DNA of 52,470 bases from Kiritimatiellia bacterium (GTDB lineage Bacteria; Verrucomicrobiota; Kiritimatiellia; RFP12; UBA1067): positions 1 through 52,470 of the forward strand of contig JAFRBA010000240.1 of assembly GCA_017405115.1 (NCBI GenBank). The letters run 5' to 3'. Both the position numbers and the translations under genes were made by a program. This document shows, one piece after another, positions 1-8,785 of this stretch (position 1 is its first letter; each line of letters starts with the position of its first letter). The notes beneath the pieces are model-generated. The model was not told the DNA's origin, did no database searches, and saw nothing but the letters and a program-made list of their open reading frames with translations.

Positions 1-831
1 CTGCACTTCCTTGTCGGACATCAACCGCGACACCTCCTTCTCCAGCGCGGCGGGGTTGTACGACTTCGCGCCGAACTCCCTGTAGAGCCGCCCCCACTCC
101 AGCCCCTTCATCTCCTTGCGGTACTTCGGGAACAGCGTCTCCACCCAACCTATGACTGCCTTGAAGTAAAGCCATTCGTCCGCCGCCGACGGCTCGTGCT
201 GGCGGATCGCCATGTACTTCTTCACGTCGCCCCCGCTCTTCCACTTCAGCACCGTCGCTAAATAGTCCTGTCGGATCGGGTCGCCGCGAAGGTTGCGTCC
301 GCCAAGTCCCTCGGCAGGGCCGGACGGGCGCGAGAAGTAGCGTTTCAGGTCGGCGGTCCACGGCCCTGCGTAGACGGCGTTCAGGAGTTCCTGGTCCGTC
401 AGCTCCTCACCGGCGATGTTGATGGTCTTGAACCACTCCAGCTTCTCCGAGTCAGTGCCCTCGCAGAAGTAGACAGTCAGCTCGTAGTCGAGTATCGCGT
501 CCTGCTCGTCCTGCGTCAGGTTCCCGAAGTAGCGGAACATGTAGGCGAATCGCCCGGCGACGTATTCGCAGACGGAGAGGGTGCGCTGCTGTCCGTCGAT
601 GACCTCGTATGTTCCGTCCTCCCGCACCGCCCAGTACATGACGTTGAGCGGATAGCCCTTCGTGACGGTGTCCACCACGGCCTGCTGCTGCTCGGGCTTG
701 TAGATGAATTCGCGCTGGTACTTCGGGCGCACGTCCAGCCTGCCGCCGTATGCGACGACGCCCTCCTCCTCGTCGTTCCTGTAGCCGACAGCGAGGTCGC
801 GGACCTTTATCGTGTGCAACTCGATCTTCAT
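1..831 (-). CDS. DUF262 (GmrSD N-terminal-like) protein, C-terminus cut by window edge
   Basis: 277 codons are visible; the C-terminus lies beyond the left edge. The N-terminal half carries DUF262/ParB-like hallmarks: a short N-terminal strand region, RPKYQREFIYKPEQQQAV, then IDGQQRT at about residue 92 and INIAGEELTDQELLNAVY further on. DUF262 domains act as nucleotide-dependent nuclease modules in GmrSD-type type IV restriction and related defence genes. The ATG overlaps the stop of the upstream adenine methylase (ATGA), so the two are translationally coupled. That suggests a modification plus restriction/sensor pair. No HNH C-terminal domain (DUF1524) can be checked because the end is missing. 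Family assignment is firm; the defence role is inference. Confidence 0.8.
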   Translation of the reverse strand, partial: MKIELHTIKVRDLAVGYRNDEEEGVVAYGGRLDVRPKYQREFIYKPEQQQAVVDTVTKGYPLNVMYWAVREDGTYEVIDGQQRTLSVCEYVAGRFAYMFRYFGNLTQDEQDAILDYELTVYFCEGTDSEKLEWFKTINIAGEELTDQELLNAVYAGPWTADLKRYFSRPSGPAEGLGGRNLRGDPIRQDYLATVLKWKSGGDVKKYMAIRQHEPSAADEWLYFKAVIGWVETLFPKYRKEMKGLEWGRLYREFGAKSYNPAALEKEVSRLMSDKEVQ

Positions 832-1844
832 TGTGGTTTCCTCCTGATAATGATGCGCGAATACGGACACTTGTCCTTGCCGCCTATTTTCAATGCGACA
901 TCCGTCCGTCCGCGAAAGTTCTTCTTAACGCCAATCTGCTTGGCGAGGTCGCCAGACCCCAGGCCTACAATCTCAAATTGATCGGGATTGTATTTTTCGA
1001 GAAAAGTGTCTGGCACCCCCATCAAACCATTCCAATCCTCAGGTATGTCTGAAACCTTTTTTACGTCGATTGCATCAAAGTTTGCATACCTTTGGTAATC
1101 GTCACGATTGTATTTACGTATGAATACATATTCCTCATGCCGCTTTTTATGATCAAGGTTTGTAAACCATGTGCAATTGCGAAATTTGACAAGGCCTTTC
1201 TCTGCATCATAAACGCCATCTGCAAATTGTCGCACATTCCCCTTAGGAATTGAAAAGTAGGCATTCCCAGCTGCAAAGCCATATCCCAACCACATCTTAT
1301 TCGCCATTATCAATTCAAATGTATCTTTGTAATGTATCGCGTTTTGAGGACCGATGATAAGAAACTTTTTGTCATATCGTATCAATTGCCCAACATAGTC
1401 CAAGAACAGCGAGAACGGCGGATTGGTGACAACGATATCGGCCTGCTTTAGAAGTTCAATGCACTCGTCGCTACGGAAGTCGCCATCTCCCTTGAAGTAG
1501 CGTATGCCTATCTCCTCCGGATCGGGGACACGATTGCCGTTTTTATCGCCAAGGTATTCAAGCCAGATTGCGCGTTCCGAATTGTTCTTGCTGAAAAGGT
1601 CACGATCCTGGTTCTTGTAGCAAGTCGTTATAAGACGCTTAAGGCCCAAGTCCTCGAACTTATAAGAGAAGTAATGGAAGAAGTTGCTGACTCGCGGATC
1701 GTCGCAGTTGCAAAGAACTGTCTTACCCCTGAAGTGGTGCTCATAGTGACGCAACTCGCGCTCAATATCTGAGAGTTGCGTATAGAACTCGTCTTCCTTT
1801 GCTTTCTTCGCTCTGCAAAGTTGCTTGTTACCGGCTTTCGACAT
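828..1844 (-). CDS. EcoRI-type adenine-specific DNA methyltransferase
   Basis: 338 aa. The catalytic motif TNPPFSLF (motif IV, NPPF) lies in the middle, preceded by VLCNCDDPRVSNFF, which resembles the SAM-binding region of the EcoRI methylase family (PF13651). KKNFRGRTDVAL near the C-terminus also fits. The product should methylate the N6 of adenine in a short DNA site. I chose the ATG at 1844 because AGGAGAGG lies about 11 nt upstream; an in-frame ATG at 1916 would add 24 residues without a good ribosome site. The stop overlaps the ATG of the DUF262 gene. No separate restriction endonuclease gene is visible in the window, so the DUF262 protein may be the effector, or the partner may lie off the left edge. 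Confidence 0.85.
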   Translation of the reverse strand: MSKAGNKQLCRAKKAKEDEFYTQLSDIERELRHYEHHFRGKTVLCNCDDPRVSNFFHYFSYKFEDLGLKRLITTCYKNQDRDLFSKNNSERAIWLEYLGDKNGNRVPDPEEIGIRYFKGDGDFRSDECIELLKQADIVVTNPPFSLFLDYVGQLIRYDKKFLIIGPQNAIHYKDTFELIMANKMWLGYGFAAGNAYFSIPKGNVRQFADGVYDAEKGLVKFRNCTWFTNLDHKKRHEEYVFIRKYNRDDYQRYANFDAIDVKKVSDIPEDWNGLMGVPDTFLEKYNPDQFEIVGLGSGDLAKQIGVKKNFRGRTDVALKIGGKDKCPYSRIIIRRKPQ

Positions 1845-2110
1845 TACAAGGGCCTCTCCTGTATGCTCAACTGAGGCCGTAGGATTGCCCAAAAAAGACA
1901 TACGAAGAGAGGCCACGCTTGCGCGTGTCCTCGCAACGAATCGTCTTTTTCTGAAGGTTCCTACGTTTCAGCTGAACGACTTGCTGCAGTCACCTGCAAA
2001 TGGACGCACGGGTGAGCTTTCGCCGCGTTTAGCTACTTGCCCGCTCCCGAACTATGTCTTGCCCCCAGGCAGTCCGCCGCGATTGCAGCCTTCCGCCCGA
2101 AGACGGCAGA

Positions 2111-2140
2111 ATTATACCAAAGCCGCCGCGCTGAAATCAA
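2111..2140 (-). promoter_or_regulatory. sigma-70-type promoter for methylase-DUF262 operon
   Basis: On the minus strand TTGATT (2140-2135) is followed after 18 nt by TATAAT (2116-2111), with TGG just before the -10. Predicted start is near 2104, leaving a leader of about 260 nt before the methylase. The gene-free stretch 1845-2169 holds this promoter; I see no credible short gene or RNA in it. Confidence 0.6.
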
Positions 2141-2169
2141 GCGCGGCGACGGATGTAGGTTATCCCCCA

Positions 2170-2820
2170 TCATCGCGCAGGCGGAACGGGAACGCCATAC
2201 GGCTCACAGATGGTCGGGCGCGGATGACTGGCGATCGACCACCGCGCGGCGCAGTTGATTCCCATGACAATGGCAAGCGCCGCCACAAGACAAATCCCTC
2301 CCGCCAACAAGTTCTTCGTCCACGGCATCCGCCCTGCGATCCATTTAACTGCACACAACGCCGGAACGAAGAAAAACAGAATCGCAAGAAGCACGGCCTT
2401 GGCACGGGCAACGGTAATCCCCATGACGACAATGTATCGCCACAACTCCCAAGTGAACCCCGCCGACCACATCAGCGGCAGCGCAAAAGATGTCAGGAAA
2501 ACAGATGTATACGCAATCCGCCATGTTCGCCATCGCGATATCAATCCGCACATGTGCCAATTGAAGACAGTCCAAACCTCCAGTAGAACAATAATGACCG
2601 CAACCTTTGTAAGTCCGCTTTGGTCAAAGGCCGCCCCCGCGATGACTCGGCTGAAGTCATACTCCGAGAAACCCCTTCGAAAACAGTCGTGGCTGAAGGC
2701 AATCCCAGACCAAAAGAATCTAGCGAACAGCCAGCACGACAAAGCGCAAATCACCCCAGCGCCGCCGTGAAGCATCCACCGCGCCAGACGCCCGTACGAC
2801 TCCGCTTTCCCCTCTTTCAT
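2170..2820 (-). CDS. predicted multi-pass membrane protein
   Basis: 216 aa with about five hydrophobic segments, for example residues 20-38, 70-92, 104-122, 136-155 and 170-190, and a basic tail. No catalytic motif is visible and I do not recognise a family. It is the last gene of a three-gene block of similar-sized membrane proteins; the previous gene stops 13 nt upstream. Start ATG at 2820 has no strong ribosome site, consistent with coupled translation. Function unknown. Confidence 0.7.
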   Translation of the reverse strand: MKEGKAESYGRLARWMLHGGAGVICALSCWLFARFFWSGIAFSHDCFRRGFSEYDFSRVIAGAAFDQSGLTKVAVIIVLLEVWTVFNWHMCGLISRWRTWRIAYTSVFLTSFALPLMWSAGFTWELWRYIVVMGITVARAKAVLLAILFFFVPALCAVKWIAGRMPWTKNLLAGGICLVAALAIVMGINCAARWSIASHPRPTICEPYGVPVPPAR

Positions 2821-2833
2821 AAGGCAAGGCCTC

Positions 2834-3496
2834 TCATCTTGCCGAGGCGGCGCCAGGACGAACGGACTTGCCGAAGTGCACGAGGAAGAAGCACTTGCCG
2901 TCAGGGTCGCGCGGCGTGCCGATCGGCGCGAGCATCGGGCGGACGAGCGTGACAGCCTGGAGCGCGACGATGGCGAAGACGACGAGCCACAAGTGGAGCC
3001 CTGCCGTCCTCGCTACGATCCCCTTCTGCGCCGCCGCGACGACAGGACGCACCACGAACGCGAGCGAAAGCGCGGCAAGGAGGCAGGACAGTACAACGAT
3101 GAACGCGACGTTTTCCGTTGAGACCGAGAAGAGCCACAGGATCGGAGACAACGCCGCGAGCAGGCTTCCAAGCGTTGCGGTGAAGACAAGCCCAAGGAAT
3201 GCGAGTCGCGCCGCCGAAAGCCGCGATCCACTTATATTCGCGAAGACATAGAGCGTTGGGTAGCAGAGGACGAACGAGAACGCCGCGACGCCGACCATCT
3301 TCGCGGCGTCGAACGCCGCAACTCTCAAGTCTACGAAGGATCCGACGGCAAAGCCGAAAAGCGCACATCCCGACACCGTCACCAGCGCGAGGAACGCGGC
3401 AAGCCGCCAGTTGTTCGCCCTGCCTTCCGCAAAGCCCATCAGTTCGCCAGGCGTACGCAGCAGCTCGCCAAGGCCAGGTATTGTTTCGTTGCTCAT
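2834..3496 (-). CDS. predicted multi-pass membrane protein (paralogue of next gene)
   Basis: 220 aa. It has a soluble N-terminus of about 25 residues followed by six likely membrane segments. Near the C-terminus ALQAVTLVRPMLAPIGTP resembles the equivalent part of the neighbouring 220-aa protein (CQLGWIMRPLVGSPN), so the two look like diverged tandem paralogues. The start codon overlaps the stop of the upstream gene (ATGA at 3493-3496), showing an operon. No enzymatic motif is visible; a YIP1-like or small integral membrane family is possible but unproven. Confidence 0.7.
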   Translation of the reverse strand: MSNETIPGLGELLRTPGELMGFAEGRANNWRLAAFLALVTVSGCALFGFAVGSFVDLRVAAFDAAKMVGVAAFSFVLCYPTLYVFANISGSRLSAARLAFLGLVFTATLGSLLAALSPILWLFSVSTENVAFIVVLSCLLAALSLAFVVRPVVAAAQKGIVARTAGLHLWLVVFAIVALQAVTLVRPMLAPIGTPRDPDGKCFFLVHFGKSVRPGAASAR

Positions 3497-4155
3497 TTTA
3501 CTACTCCTCCGTTGACTAGATGAGGTATGATCTGGGTGAAAAGCGATTCAAGGAAATTGCTATCAAGCGCGTCGGAGCGAAGAAACTCGACGGAAATGTT
3601 TGGGCTCCCGACGAGCGGACGCATGATCCAGCCGAGCTGGCATCCGACGACGGCAAACACCGCAAGCCAGAGAAACATCATCAGGACGAGCCTGCAGTCC
3701 GCCGGGACGCGCCTGCGAAGGCTCTTGTAGAGAAGCGACACCCCGACAGTCCCAGAGCCCCCCATGACTGTTATATGCACTAGCATCATCGCCGAATGAG
3801 CAAACCGCATCGTCTCGCGCGTGCCGGAGTCCGGCGCGGCGGAAAAGACGAAGAACAGGACGACAGGCGCCATTGCGAGAAGGATCGCGCCGGCCACGGA
3901 CATCGCGAAGAAAACCGCCTCTAGGACTTCGCGGAACATGAGCCCGGCGCCCGTGGCGAGTCCGGCCATCCAGCAGAAAACCGAGACGACGAGCGTGGCG
4001 CCGACGAACACGAAAGGAAGCTTCGCCGCCACATACGCAGCCATGAGCGGCGATCGCCAGACGGCGAGGACCGCGCCATAGACGCCGGTTGCCGCCGCCA
4101 CGAACAGAATCCGCCGCGCCAAATGCTCGTAAAACTCTCCGTTCTCCGCTGTCAT
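3493..4155 (-). CDS. predicted multi-pass membrane protein (paralogue of previous gene)
   Basis: 220 aa starting at the second of two adjacent Met-type codons (ATG at 4155 rather than GTG at 4158). Six hydrophobic segments span roughly residues 15-200. The motif QLGWIMRPLVGSPN at about residue 180 matches the paralogue downstream. First gene of the three-gene membrane cluster; overlaps the next gene by 4 nt. The region between it and the CBM9-like gene is only 37 nt, and I see no obvious promoter. Function unknown. Confidence 0.7.
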   Translation of the reverse strand: MTAENGEFYEHLARRILFVAAATGVYGAVLAVWRSPLMAAYVAAKLPFVFVGATLVVSVFCWMAGLATGAGLMFREVLEAVFFAMSVAGAILLAMAPVVLFFVFSAAPDSGTRETMRFAHSAMMLVHITVMGGSGTVGVSLLYKSLRRRVPADCRLVLMMFLWLAVFAVVGCQLGWIMRPLVGSPNISVEFLRSDALDSNFLESLFTQIIPHLVNGGVVK

Positions 4156-4192
4156 CACAGGGGAGAATGCGCGAGCGCGACGGAAATGTCAC

Positions 4193-5254
4193 CTAATCGC
4201 CGCCGAACTCCTTCTCAAGCTTCAGCTTCCACGAAAACCTCCTGATCGCCGCAAGCGCGTCGTCCGCCGCACGGTAGTCGGAGAGCGTGGCGCCGCCATT
4301 GCGCGCCGCCGCCCATTCCGCCGCCATCTTGTCGTATTCGCCGCGCAGAGGGCCGCCCCCCTCCACGTCGACAGAAGCGAACATCGCGTCGACTTCGCGG
4401 CGTTTCTCGGCGACAAGCTTGTCAAGCGACTCTATCTTCACGCCGTCGCCGAAGTCGAAGACGAGCTTGCCGTCGACTTCGGTGCACCACGGCGCGGCGA
4501 CGTTGCCGCCGAGCGCGCGGACGATTCCCGCCGCATCCGGGCGCTGCCCCGGCAGGAGAAAGCTGAGGTAGCCGAACGCGGACGTGTCCTTGTTGTTCCC
4601 GCCGGGAGACGACGTGTTGCCGACGAACTTCCCCGTCGTCCACTGGTAGCGCGTCACGCACAGACGCCAGAGCGACTTGCCGGGATCCGGCGGCATCTGC
4701 AGGTCGGAGTACGGCAGGCAGAGCTCCACCGTCCAGCGGTCGTCGTAGACATGGGTCTTCGCGCGCCATGCGTCGCCGCTCCACTCCCACAGAACGACCG
4801 AACCGTCGATGCGCCGCCTGTCGCCTATGACGCCCGCCGAGTTGACGAGCAGCTTCGTGTAGCCGACCGCCTCGCCGAACGGATCGATGTATATCTCGTC
4901 CATGTCCTCCCACCAGCTTACCCCGTCACGCACCGTCGAGAGGACCTTGAGCTTCTCGGGATGGTCCTCGAAGTGCGTGAGGCCCATCCACAGCGCCTTG
5001 TCGGTGTAGAGCAGCCGCATCTCGGACTTCAGCGGCGACACGTTCGGCCGTGGCTTGAAGTATTCGTAGAACCTGTCATGCACCACGGCCTTCTGCCATA
5101 CCGGGTCGTCGAGCTTCCCGTCGAGGACGGGGTCGACGTCGGCCTTTACCGCAAAGTCCACGTATATCTCATGGAGCTCCGCAGCGCCTGCGGAAAAACC
5201 GCACAGCGCAACCGTCGCTGCCATCGACAGCCATCCCAACTCTCTCGCTTTCAT
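4193..5254 (-). CDS. secreted CBM9-like (DOMON-fold) carbohydrate-binding protein
   Basis: 353 aa. A signal peptide spans residues 1 to about 25 (basic start, hydrophobic core, GAA cleavage region). The sequence DADPVLDGKLDDPVWQ-like (here VDPVLDGKLDDPVWQKA, about residue 40) is the classic opening of a family 9-like carbohydrate-binding domain, followed by a beta-rich domain to about residue 235. The last 80 residues are helical and charged. AGGAGGG lies 9 nt before the ATG at 5254, which fixes the start. It probably binds polysaccharide outside the cytoplasm or contributes to a secreted glycosidase system. No catalytic domain is visible. Confidence 0.75.
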   Translation of the reverse strand: MKARELGWLSMAATVALCGFSAGAAELHEIYVDFAVKADVDPVLDGKLDDPVWQKAVVHDRFYEYFKPRPNVSPLKSEMRLLYTDKALWMGLTHFEDHPEKLKVLSTVRDGVSWWEDMDEIYIDPFGEAVGYTKLLVNSAGVIGDRRRIDGSVVLWEWSGDAWRAKTHVYDDRWTVELCLPYSDLQMPPDPGKSLWRLCVTRYQWTTGKFVGNTSSPGGNNKDTSAFGYLSFLLPGQRPDAAGIVRALGGNVAAPWCTEVDGKLVFDFGDGVKIESLDKLVAEKRREVDAMFASVDVEGGGPLRGEYDKMAAEWAAARNGGATLSDYRAADDALAAIRRFSWKLKLEKEFGGD

Positions 5255-5283
5255 CTTGCCCAACCCTCCTGAACTTCAAAAAC

Positions 5284-5815
5284 TCACCTAAAGATCATCA
5301 GCGCACCAAGCGGCTGGTCACGCACAAACCCGAAGAAGAGCGTGCCGTCCTTGCCCTGCAGCGAGGTGACGTCCGAGACGTATTTCGTGCTGACCGCACC
5401 CGGGGTGACGCTGGCCGAGCCCTCCCATGTGAAGAATAGTGTACTTCGCGGCCCGTTGCGCAGCGCGAATCTTCTGGTCCTTCTCTGGAATGCGGCCGTC
5501 GACGACGCCCGAGCCGTGGGCGCGGAGCGTTGCGAGGCCGGAAGAGTTGGTAAACGCGGAGTCCACCGGTATCAGCATGTCAAGTCCGCTTCCAGAGAGG
5601 TCCGCCCATGTCGTGGCGGTGCTGTCGTGAGGCTGTCCGCGACCGACGTTCTCGATGCCGTCGTACTGCACGAGCAGCCCGTCCATTATGTAGCTCTTCG
5701 AAGTGAGCGCCGCCTGCGCGTCCACGCACACAGACACGGCCATTGCCGCAATTGCCATATAGCCGAGGATACGGCCAGGGCGACGTTCCCTAATGCCAAC
5801 TTTCTCGATTGCCAT
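5284..5815 (-). pseudogene. frameshifted LamG-type secreted protein relic
   Basis: The 5' part encodes a signal peptide and a start typical of surface LamG proteins of this group (MDGLLVQYDGIENVGRGQPH, TWADLSGSGLDM). After about residue 110, near 5470, the frame becomes nonsensical. A different frame takes over and gives RFALRNGPRSTLFFTWEGS and a plausible end LGALMIFR, stopping at 5284-5286. The central lectin domain is far too short. I read this as a deletion plus frameshift of a once larger gene. A sequencing error could explain the frameshift but not the missing middle. The start at 5815 is followed by a good signal peptide. Confidence 0.6.
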
Positions 5816-5837
5816 TGGCGCTCCTTTCCATCTGACG

Positions 5838-6284
5838 CTACACCTGCATGAACCCCGTCGCCCCGAACGACGGGTTCTCCGCCTCGGTGCGTTCGGCGGC
5901 CGCCTTGGCGACCGGACGGAAGTCCATGAGAAGCCGTCGCCACGTCTCGGACTGGTTGACGAACGACTCCAGCGCGGCGTCGAAGGCGGAGGCGTCAATC
6001 GAGGGGAGGGAAAGCCTGCGCACGACGATGTAGGGCCCGGGGTCGGGGGCCTTGGCGAAGAACGCGCCCATCTGCAGGTTCGCCTCGAGCAGGAGGTTGG
6101 CGAACGTGGCCGCGCCTTCGACAGGCGGCTCGCCGATTTCCGAGGAAAAGGTAAGAAGATCACCCCTGGCGACGATGGTTACGATGATCCCGTCGATGTC
6201 GAGCGCGGCGGCACCATCCTCGGCTACGAGGTTCTCCACCTTGTGACGAGTGGCGAAGTCAGCAATCAGTTCGTTGAATTCCAT
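5838..6284 (-). CDS. CesT/Tir-type secretion chaperone-like protein
   Basis: 148 aa, acidic. The pattern MEFNELIADFATRHKVENL, then a beta-strand LDIDGIIVTIVARGDLLTF, EGAATFANLLLEANL and a second hydrophobic helix, resembles type III secretion chaperones of the CesT/SycE fold. AGGAGA 7 nt before the ATG at 6284 supports the start. No secretion apparatus or effector is nearby, so its partner is unknown; the family call rests on fold-like pattern only. It is followed after 22 nt by the LamG relic, perhaps a coincidental neighbour. Confidence 0.55.
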   Translation of the reverse strand: MEFNELIADFATRHKVENLVAEDGAAALDIDGIIVTIVARGDLLTFSSEIGEPPVEGAATFANLLLEANLQMGAFFAKAPDPGPYIVVRRLSLPSIDASAFDAALESFVNQSETWRRLLMDFRPVAKAAAERTEAENPSFGATGFMQV

Positions 6285-6332
6285 GTCGGGTTCTCCTGTC
6301 GGCCCTGGAACTTTCTGCCAGAGCTGTCGCAT

Positions 6333-6362
6333 ATTATACCATAATCATGCGCCGCCTGTCGG
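6333..6362 (-). promoter_or_regulatory. probable promoter of CesT-like gene
   Basis: Minus-strand TGG-TATAAT (-10 at 6338-6333) with a weak CCGACA at 6362-6357 (18-nt spacer). Leader about 45 nt. Confidence 0.45.
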
Positions 6363-6462
6363 GCTGCCGCCGCGGCGCATCCGAGAATCGTGCTGCCACC
6401 ACGAAACGCGCCAACGCCGCCTTGCCGTCCGACGCTGCTCGCGATCCGGATTTCGGCGGGTC

Positions 6463-6525
6463 CGACGGGATTTTGACCTCGGTGCGCACGGGCGAGCGCC
6501 AAGCGCGAGCGTCAAAATCCTGTCG
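6463..6525. repeat. long inverted repeat in intergenic DNA
   Basis: Arms 6463-6477 (CGACGGGATTTTGAC) and 6511-6525 are complementary at 14 of 15 positions, separated by 33 nt of GC-rich DNA; short outer GCGGG/CCCGC arms extend it. It lies in the 370-nt gap 6285-6654 between the CesT-like gene and gapA, which otherwise holds only a promoter and the gapA terminator. It could be a structured RNA or a mobile-element scar. Confidence 0.4.
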
Positions 6526-6590
6526 GGGGCGCCCGCAAAATGAGGTTCGGGCGGCACCGCCACGCAGCGCCCATGCGGCGAGGCGCGTCG

Positions 6591-6629
6591 GCAAAAGCAG
6601 AAGGCTCCGCGGCAGACTGCCGCAGAGCC
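6591..6629 (-). terminator. rho-independent terminator after gapA
   Basis: Minus strand: GGCTCTGCGGCAG, short loop, CTGCCGCGGAGCC (6629-6603), then TTCTGCTTTTG. It starts 25 nt after the gapA stop. Confidence 0.7.
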
Positions 6630-6654
6630 CTCCTTGATGCGTCGCCTAAGCGCT

Positions 6655-7662
<1,008 letters not shown>

Positions 7663-7693
7663 TTACCTTTCCTTTGTTGAAAAAACGGCAGAT

Positions 7694-7723
7694 ATTATAC
7701 TCTTTTGCCGCCGCCCCTGTCAA
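7694..7723 (-). promoter_or_regulatory. strong sigma-70-type promoter of gapA
   Basis: Minus strand: perfect TTGACA (7723-7718), 18-nt spacer, perfect TATAAT (7699-7694). Leader about 30 nt to the gapA ATG at 7656. Confidence 0.8.
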
Positions 7724-7753
7724 GGCCGCCGGGACCGCCGAAATCGGCGGAGG

Positions 7754-8434
7754 TCATGCGGACGCGCGCCAGGACGGAGGCAGGGCGGAGAGCACCGCGT
7801 CCACCACCTGCTCCAGCGTCATGTCGCTGGAGTCGATCTCGACAGCGCCGTCCGCCTTGCGGAGCGGAGCGCAGGCACGGGTGGAGTCGACGCGGTCGCG
7901 CGCTAGGAGCGACGCCTTCACGGCCTCCGCGCTCTGGTTGGCGATGCCCTTCTCCACCTCCTCCTTCTGCCGGCGGCGCGCCCGCGCCTCGGCGGAGGCG
8001 GTGAGGTAGAACCGCGCGGGGGTGTCGGGGAAGACCGCAGTCGTGATGTCGCGCCCCTCGACGACGAGGTTGCCGCAGGCGACCAGCCCGCGAAGGATGG
8101 ACGTGATGCGCTCGCGCACCTCCACGACCTTCGCGACCGCCGACGCATGCGCGTTTATCTCGGGCGTCCTGATCCTGTCGCCGGGCTGCTCGCCGGCGAC
8201 GTAGTAGGCGATCGCGCCGCCCTCAGGGCGGCACTCCACCCGTACCGAATCCGCGAACGCCGCCACCGCGGCGGGGTCCGACGTGTCGACTCCGTGCTCG
8301 AGGCACTGCCATGTCATGATGCGGTAAAGCGCGCCGGAGTCCACGTGGAGATATCCAAGCCTGCTGCCGACGATCCGCGACACGCTGCTCTTCCCGGCCC
8401 CCGACGGACCATCTATTGCTATTACGTTGGCCAT
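7754..8434 (-). CDS. cmk: cytidylate kinase
   Basis: 226 aa. It phosphorylates CMP and dCMP with ATP. The P-loop GPSGAGKSS is at residues 9-17, followed by YLHVDSGALYR, the CMP-binding signature, and VVEGRDITTAVFPD, the conserved RD motif near residue 130. I chose the ATG at 8434 (MANVIAID) because AGGAGG lies 7 nt upstream; an ATG 6 nt earlier overlaps that site. It follows rpmB by 93 nt. In many bacteria cmk precedes rpsA; here the order is rpsA, rpmB, cmk. Confidence 0.95.
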   Translation of the reverse strand: MANVIAIDGPSGAGKSSVSRIVGSRLGYLHVDSGALYRIMTWQCLEHGVDTSDPAAVAAFADSVRVECRPEGGAIAYYVAGEQPGDRIRTPEINAHASAVAKVVEVRERITSILRGLVACGNLVVEGRDITTAVFPDTPARFYLTASAEARARRRQKEEVEKGIANQSAEAVKASLLARDRVDSTRACAPLRKADGAVEIDSSDMTLEQVVDAVLSALPPSWRASA

Positions 8435-8476
8435 GCGCATCCTCCTGTCATTTGACTTCCGAACCCTACAGCAGAC

Positions 8477-8500
8477 GGCCCCGGGGGAGACCCCGGAGCC
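8477..8500 (-). terminator. possible hairpin terminator after rpmB
   Basis: Minus strand GGCTCCGGGG, 4-nt loop, CCCCGGGGCC-type hairpin between rpmB and cmk, but without a clear T-run. It may only attenuate. Confidence 0.3.
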
Positions 8501-8527
8501 GCCGCGCAGAAAAGATGAAGCGAGGTC

Positions 8528-8758
8528 TCAGACCTTCTTCACCTTTCCGTTCTTTATGCAGCGCGTGCAGACGCTCATGCGGCGCACGTTGCCCTTGTCG
8601 TCGGCGACGCGCACCGACTGCAGGTTGGGCAGGAATCGACGCTTCGTGATGCCTGTCGTGTGCAGGCCGATGCCCCCCTTGTACTTCGGAGAGCCCTTGC
8701 GCACGACGACGTTGCCGACCGACGGCCCCTTGCCGCAAATCTCGCAAACTCTGGACAT
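8528..8758 (-). CDS. rpmB: large-subunit ribosomal protein bL28
   Basis: 76 aa, normal length. The start [12 protein letters not shown] and the end [16 protein letters not shown] give two CxxC pairs, so this is the zinc-binding form of bL28. The central [19 protein letters not shown] is characteristic. It lies 27 nt downstream of rpsA in the same direction, most likely in one transcript. An AAAGGAA-type ribosome site precedes the ATG. Confidence 0.95.
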   Translation of the reverse strand: MSRVCEICGKGPSVGNVVVRKGSPKYKGGIGLHTTGITKRRFLPNLQSVRVADDKGNVRRMSVCTRCIKNGKVKKV

Positions 8759-8785
8759 TTTCGTGTTCCTTTCGCCTGGGATTTA

